Shown here: one piece after another, positions 6,017-9,528 of the stretch
Layout: every line of letters begins with the position of its first letter
Numbering within the stretch: position 1 is the stretch's first letter
Source of the DNA: Anaerolineaceae bacterium
GTDB lineage: Bacteria > Chloroflexota > Anaerolineae > Anaerolineales > Anaerolineaceae
Assembly (NCBI GenBank): GCA_003532515.1
Contig: DOEX01000178.1
Span: 709-10,236, forward strand
Direction of reading: 5' to 3'
DNA: 9,528 bases
Notes under the pieces: generated by a model
Told to the model about the DNA's origin: nothing
What the model saw: only the letters and a program-made list of their open reading frames with translations
Databases searched by the model: none
Made by a program: the position numbers and the translations under genes

Positions 6017-6268
6017 ATGGCAGAAGACAACCTCCACAGTCTGTTGGAATACCTGGCGAAATCTATTGTAGATAACCCGGACGATGTGACTGTTGAGGTA
6101 TTCGAAACCGGCAAATCAGTCCACCTTGACCTGCATGTGCATCCCGAAGACATTGGAAGAGTGATCGGTAAGCACGGCAGGGTTGCCAATTCTATACGAG
6201 CGATCCTGAGGGTCGTTGCAGCCAGAAACGGCAAAAAGGTGGAAATGGATGTCGTTGACCTTGACTGA
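6017..6268 (+). CDS. khpA: KH domain RNA-binding protein KhpA
   Basis: A small single-KH-domain protein of 83 residues. In other bacteria KhpA (formerly YlqC) pairs with KhpB/EloR/Jag, binds RNA and affects cell elongation and ribosome-related functions. The nucleic-acid-binding GxxG loop is visible as GKHG at 51-54 within DIGRVIGKHGRVANSIRAIL, preceded by a VTVEVFETGKSVHLDLHV strand pair. I chose the ATG at 6017 because AAGGA (6005-6009) lies 7 nt upstream. An in-frame TTG at 5981 would extend the protein into rpsP with residues that do not fit the family. Position between rpsP and rimM is the conserved location of this gene. Confidence 0.95.
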   Translation: MAEDNLHSLLEYLAKSIVDNPDDVTVEVFETGKSVHLDLHVHPEDIGRVIGKHGRVANSIRAILRVVAARNGKKVEMDVVDLD

Positions 6269-6276
6269 TCCCGATC

Positions 6277-6822
6277 ATGACTGAGATTACACAGAATGCA
6301 GCAGGCTCGTCAGCTCAAAACGAGCCTGCTTATCTATTAATCGGCCGACTTCAGAAAACCCATGGTATCAAAGGTGAAATCGCTATGCGCGTGATCACCC
6401 AATACCCGGAACGAATAAAACTGGGAAAACCAGTGTTTTTGGGAGAGGACCGCAGGGAATTCACTATCAGTACTATCAGGTGGAAAAATGAGCTGATGCT
6501 GATAGGGTTCGAAGGATACGATAATCCAGAAGATGCTGCCAAACTTACCAACCTGGAAGTCTTCTCCACTACCCGAAATTTACCAAGGCTTCCAAAGGGT
6601 CAGTATTATCATCACCAGTTGATTGGTCTCAAGGTATGGCAAGAGAAGGAATATCTTGGCGAGCTGGCCGAAATTCTGGAAACCGGTGCGAACGATGTTT
6701 ATGTAATCCTGGCAGAAGGGGCGGAAGAACTGCTTATTCCCGCCATTCCGGATGTTATCAAGGAAATTGACATTGAAGCTGGCGTGATGCAAGTGCAATT
6801 ACTCGAAGGACTGCGTGATTGA
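6277..6822 (+). CDS. rimM: Ribosome maturation factor RimM
   Basis: RimM binds uS19 on the pre-30S particle and assists folding and processing of the 16S rRNA 3' domain. The product is 181 residues. The N-terminal RimM domain begins IGRLQKTHGIKGE (22-34). The PRC-barrel domain has the PKGQYYHHQLIG linker (106-117), ETGANDVYVI (136-145 region) and LLIPAIPDVI (152-161). The first 18 residues are a poorly conserved Ala/Ser/Asn/Gln-rich lead-in encoded over a strong hairpin. The ATG at 6277 is the only ATG available before the conserved start of the domain, yet I see no Shine-Dalgarno before it, so translation may depend on coupling with khpA, whose stop is 8 bp upstream. trmD does not follow; dprA overlaps its stop codon. 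Confidence 0.95.
   Translation: MTEITQNAAGSSAQNEPAYLLIGRLQKTHGIKGEIAMRVITQYPERIKLGKPVFLGEDRREFTISTIRWKNELMLIGFEGYDNPEDAAKLTNLEVFSTTRNLPRLPKGQYYHHQLIGLKVWQEKEYLGELAEILETGANDVYVILAEGAEELLIPAIPDVIKEIDIEAGVMQVQLLEGLRD
6300..6330 (+). promoter_or_regulatory. Perfect 11-bp hairpin inside the first codons of rimM
   Basis: AGCAGGCTCGT (6300-6310) and ACGAGCCTGCT (6320-6330) are exact inverse complements around a 9-nt loop, covering codons 8-18 of rimM. No T tract follows, so it is not a standard terminator. In E. coli, rimM translation is held down by mRNA structure in its early coding region; the same role here is an inference from position. Confidence 0.55.
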
Positions 6823-7916
6823 GCGGCGAAGACGCCTTCTGGTTGGCTTTCAGTAACGTCCGCGGTATCGGTGCGGTTCGATTTCGAAAATTATTAAACT
6901 TCTTTGGTGAACTTTCGGTTGCCTGGCAGGCAGACCGAAGCGAATTGATTAGTGCTGGTCTGACCGAAAAAGCTGCTGACCAGGTGATTGAAACTCGCAA
7001 GAGCCTGAAGCCACAAAATCTTGAAATTGAACTTGGACAAAAAGGAATCAAGTACCTTACCTGGAATTCTCCTGGATATCCTCGCTACCTGTTAGAAATC
7101 GCGCAACCACCCCCTGTCCTTTACTTTATTGGTGACATCTTGCCCGAGGATGACCTGGCAGTGGCAATTGTTGGCACACGCAACGTGACCAAATATGGAA
7201 GGCAGATCACGCACGATACAGCTGCTTATCTGGCTGGAAGTGGAATCACAGTTGTCAGTGGGTTGGCAAGAGGTGTGGATGGGATTGCCCACCAGGCAGC
7301 CATGGAAGGCGGAGGACGGACTTTTGCCATTCTGGGTTCAGGCGTGGATGTCATTTACCCGCCTGAACATCGTAAACTTGCCAGGGAAATCACCCAGCAT
7401 GGTGCGTTGATCAGTGATTATCCACCCGGCACCAAGCCGGATGGAATCAATTTCCCGCCTAGAAATCGGATCATTTCAGGTCTTTCCAGAGGAACTGTTG
7501 TGATCGAAGCCGGCGAACGCAGTGGGGCTCTAATCACTGCAAAATTTGCGTTGGAGCAGGGACGGGATATCTTTGCTGTACCCGGTTCTGTCTTATCACA
7601 GATGAGCAAAGGTACCAACCAGTTGATCGCGGAAGGGGCAACACCAATGACCAACCCGGTCATTATCACAGACACTTTGAACTTAGCCCGGACAGGCAAA
7701 GAACGGAAAACAGAACAAGTCGAAATCAGCGCGATTGAAAAGAATATTTTGCGCGTAATGGGTGATGAGAAACTGCACATTGATGAAATTTGCGCTCGTA
7801 CTTCTCTTTCGATTGAAAAACTGACCGCTGAATTGACCATGATGGAACTAAGGGGCATCGTCCAGCGTGAAAACGGCATGGAGTATCAGCGGGTTCAAAA
7901 GTGGGACATTGGCTGA
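6819..7916 (+). CDS. dprA: DNA-processing protein DprA (Smf)
   Basis: DprA binds incoming or exposed single-stranded DNA and loads RecA, supporting natural transformation and recombination. The 365-residue protein has three parts. A helix-hairpin-helix/SAM-like N-terminus spans about 8-60 (NVRGIGAVRFRKLL). The Rossmann-type core runs about 70-285, with VGTRNVTKYG (118-127), GLARGVDGIAHQAAM (148-162), SGVDVIYPPEH (174-184), SDYPPGTKP (199-207), AGERSGALITA (231-241) and VPGS (254-257). A winged-helix C-terminal domain spans about 303-357. The start is TTG at 6819, overlapping the rimM stop in TTGA. AAGGA (6806-6810) lies 8 nt upstream, which supports this start and translational coupling. In the NFPRRNR motif the fourth residue is Pro (NFPPRNR, 211-217). 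recA, its partner, lies elsewhere in this window on the other strand. Confidence 0.95.
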   Translation: MSGEDAFWLAFSNVRGIGAVRFRKLLNFFGELSVAWQADRSELISAGLTEKAADQVIETRKSLKPQNLEIELGQKGIKYLTWNSPGYPRYLLEIAQPPPVLYFIGDILPEDDLAVAIVGTRNVTKYGRQITHDTAAYLAGSGITVVSGLARGVDGIAHQAAMEGGGRTFAILGSGVDVIYPPEHRKLAREITQHGALISDYPPGTKPDGINFPPRNRIISGLSRGTVVIEAGERSGALITAKFALEQGRDIFAVPGSVLSQMSKGTNQLIAEGATPMTNPVIITDTLNLARTGKERKTEQVEISAIEKNILRVMGDEKLHIDEICARTSLSIEKLTAELTMMELRGIVQRENGMEYQRVQKWDIG

Positions 7917-7934
7917 ACCTTTCGCAAGCCGCTC

Positions 7935-7961
7935 TTGACAGAAAATTGATTGTGGTATTAT
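7935..7961 (+). promoter_or_regulatory. topA promoter with consensus -35 and extended -10
   Basis: A perfect TTGACA (7935-7940) is followed after 15 bp by TATTAT (7956-7961), which is preceded by TGG, making an extended -10. An alternative TTATAG (7958-7963) would give a 17-bp spacer. It lies 18 bp past the dprA stop, so topA can be transcribed independently of the upstream operon. Confidence 0.75.
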
Positions 7962-7969
7962 AGTGCCCG

Positions 7970-7991
7970 GCTAGCGTGGGAAAAACGCAGC
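7970..7991 (+). promoter_or_regulatory. Small hairpin in the topA leader
   Basis: GCTaGCGT (7970-7977) can pair with ACGCAGC (7985-7991) around a 7-nt loop with one bulged A. It ends 3 nt before the GGAG Shine-Dalgarno (7994-7997). It could shape the 5' end of the mRNA; no known riboswitch or leader is recognised. Confidence 0.35.
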
Positions 7992-8005
7992 CCGGAGAAA
8001 TTATT

Positions 8006-9528
8006 ATGGAAGCTTATTGTTTGAAATGTAAAGAGAAGCGAGAAATTGCAAACCCCCAGGCGGGATTCAATGCTCGCGGTGCGGCTGTTACGACTGGTAC
8101 TTGCGCCGTTTGTGGAACCAAGTTGTATCGCATCGGCACAACTCCAGCCCATGAAGGGCTTGAAAAGCCTGTTGTGGTGAAAACTGAGGCAAAAAAGAAA
8201 GTCAAAAAAGCGGCCTCGTCCAGTTCGGCTAAAAGCAAGAAAACCACCAAGAGCGCTACAAAAAAAGCAGTCAGCAAACCATCCCGACCAACTGGCAAAC
8301 CCCTGGTAATCGTGGAATCACCTGCAAAAGCTCGCACAATAGGGCGTTTCCTCGGAAAAGACTTTAATGTAGTAGCATCGGTCGGGCACGTACGCGACTT
8401 GTTAAAATCACAATTAAGCGTTGACGTTGAAAATGGATTTGAGCCCAAATACCGTGTTCCAAACGAGAAAAAAGATGTCGTCAAGAATATTAAGAACCTG
8501 GCAGATGGCTCAAAGAAAGTATTTCTTGCAACTGACCCTGACCGGGAAGGTGAAGCAATTGCATGGCATCTGATGGAGTCTGCAGAAATCGACCCCTCCA
8601 AGACAGAACGCGTTGTCTTTCACGAGATCACCAAGAACGCGATTTCAGAAGCTTTCGAAAAAACACGTGATTTGGACATGGATCTAGTTGACGCACAACA
8701 AGCACGCCGGATCCTGGATAGATTGGTTGGATACAGTGTATCGCCTATTTTGTGGGCGAAAGTGAAAGGTAAACTTTCGGCTGGTCGGGTACAGTCTGTA
8801 GCTCTCCGGCTGGTTGTCGAGAGAGAAAGAGAAATAGACGCGTTTGTACCGCTTGAATACTGGTCCATCCACGCCCTGTTTAATCCTGATGGCAGCGACA
8901 AACAATACCGCGCTAAACTGGTAAAAATTGATGGAAAAAACCTCGACATGGGTTTGGAGAACGAAACACAAGCATCGGCATTGGTTGGACAATTAAAGAA
9001 AGCTGCGTTCAAGATTGGTGACATTAACGTTTCCACCAAACTGGTCCGTCCAGGTGCTCCATTTATTACCAGCACGCTGCAACAGGAAGCATCACGCCGG
9101 CTAGGATTTTTAACCAAGAAGACCATGTCAATCGCTCAGCAATTGTACGAAGGGCTCGATTTGGGTAATGGCGAAGAGACCGGTTTGATCACCTATATGC
9201 GTACCGACTCGGTTCATGTCTCAACCGAATCTGTGAAAGAAACCCGAGCTTACGTTCGTGAACGATATGGAGAAAGTTACCTCCCGGAAAAACAACCTCA
9301 ATATCGCACACGGGCAGTATCCGCCCAGGAAGCTCACGAGGCGATTCGACCAACTTCAGTGAACCGTACACCCGACGGTGTGAAAAAACACCTGACCCGG
9401 GATCAATACGCGCTCTATCGGCTTATCTGGCAGCGCTTTGTAGCCAGCCAGATGAACCCTGCCAAGCTGGAGATCACGACCGTAGAAATTGAGGGTGTAA
9501 CAAATAAAAATAAATACCTGTTCAAAGC
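8006..9528 (+). CDS. topA: DNA topoisomerase I with N-terminal zinc ribbon (partial, 3' end beyond window)
   Basis: Type IA topoisomerase, which relaxes negative supercoils by nicking and passing one strand. At least 507 codons are present and the frame is still open at the window end. Residues 1-44 form a DUF5679-like zinc ribbon with CxxC pairs Cys5/Cys8 and Cys33/Cys36. Residues 54-98 are a lysine-rich, Ser/Thr/Ala-rich linker (15 Lys in 45). The TOPRIM domain follows with LVIVESPAKA (catalytic Glu104) and DPDREGE (177-183). Next come GHVRDL, LDRLVGYSVSP and LSAGRVQSVAL, then the active-site Tyr397 in GLITYMRTDS and the downstream AQEAHEAIRPT. GGAG (7994-7997) lies 8 nt before the ATG. The usual C-terminal zinc fingers, if any, are outside the window. 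It follows dprA with its own strong promoter. Confidence 0.97.
   Translation, partial: MEAYCLKCKEKREIANPQAGFNARGAAVTTGTCAVCGTKLYRIGTTPAHEGLEKPVVVKTEAKKKVKKAASSSSAKSKKTTKSATKKAVSKPSRPTGKPLVIVESPAKARTIGRFLGKDFNVVASVGHVRDLLKSQLSVDVENGFEPKYRVPNEKKDVVKNIKNLADGSKKVFLATDPDREGEAIAWHLMESAEIDPSKTERVVFHEITKNAISEAFEKTRDLDMDLVDAQQARRILDRLVGYSVSPILWAKVKGKLSAGRVQSVALRLVVEREREIDAFVPLEYWSIHALFNPDGSDKQYRAKLVKIDGKNLDMGLENETQASALVGQLKKAAFKIGDINVSTKLVRPGAPFITSTLQQEASRRLGFLTKKTMSIAQQLYEGLDLGNGEETGLITYMRTDSVHVSTESVKETRAYVRERYGESYLPEKQPQYRTRAVSAQEAHEAIRPTSVNRTPDGVKKHLTRDQYALYRLIWQRFVASQMNPAKLEITTVEIEGVTNKNKYLFK

Noticed and set aside
1..9528. A new defence or accessory multi-gene system
   Set aside because: All coding regions belong to recognised core families (AhcY, RecA, DegV, DUF1015, Ffh, bS16, KhpA, RimM, DprA, TopA). 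Novelty, if any, is in the non-coding repeats and regulatory structures.

Overview
The window is a stretch of bacterial chromosome carrying core genes, with about 50% GC. The gene content and several lineage-type traits fit an anaerobic Chloroflexota relative, perhaps Anaerolineae. These traits are a topoisomerase I with an N-terminal CxxC/CxxC zinc ribbon and lysine-rich linker, a short-type AhcY C-terminus, and a Gram-positive-like LexA box at recA. The assignment is an inference from protein flavour, not a database result.

Left part (1-3711). The 3' end of ahcY (+) converges on a minus-strand block, and two back-to-back intrinsic terminators separate them. The minus-strand block, in transcription order, is degV (a DegV/FakB-type fatty-acid-binding protein), a DUF1015 protein, and recA. 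The recA gene has its own extended -10 promoter with a candidate SOS box lying in the spacer. degV and DUF1015 are 60 bp apart and are probably co-transcribed.

Centre (3712-4226). A 515-bp gap between the divergent degV and ffh genes holds the only accessory-like DNA in the window. It contains a structured element bracketed by GTACGGA direct repeats, a MITE-like palindromic element with 11-bp terminal inverted repeats, and a 19-bp tandem array. The array appears to have grown out of the tip of the MITE-like element and ends directly against the ffh promoter.

Right part (4227-9528). This is a plus-strand translation and protein-export cluster: ffh (SRP GTPase), rpsP (ribosomal protein bS16), khpA (KH-domain RNA-binding protein), rimM (16S rRNA processing factor), then dprA (ssDNA-binding/RecA loader) overlapping rimM, and topA (topoisomerase I). 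topA has its own promoter and runs off the window. The rpsP-khpA-rimM core is the conserved trmD-type operon, but trmD and rplS do not follow; dprA occupies that position. rimM has an 11-bp perfect hairpin within its first 18 codons and no clear Shine-Dalgarno sequence.

I see no defence system, phage, insertion sequence with transposase, CRISPR array, rRNA or tRNA. The most unusual material is the repeat complex upstream of ffh, the zinc-ribbon/lysine-tail TopA N-terminus and the rimM start hairpin.
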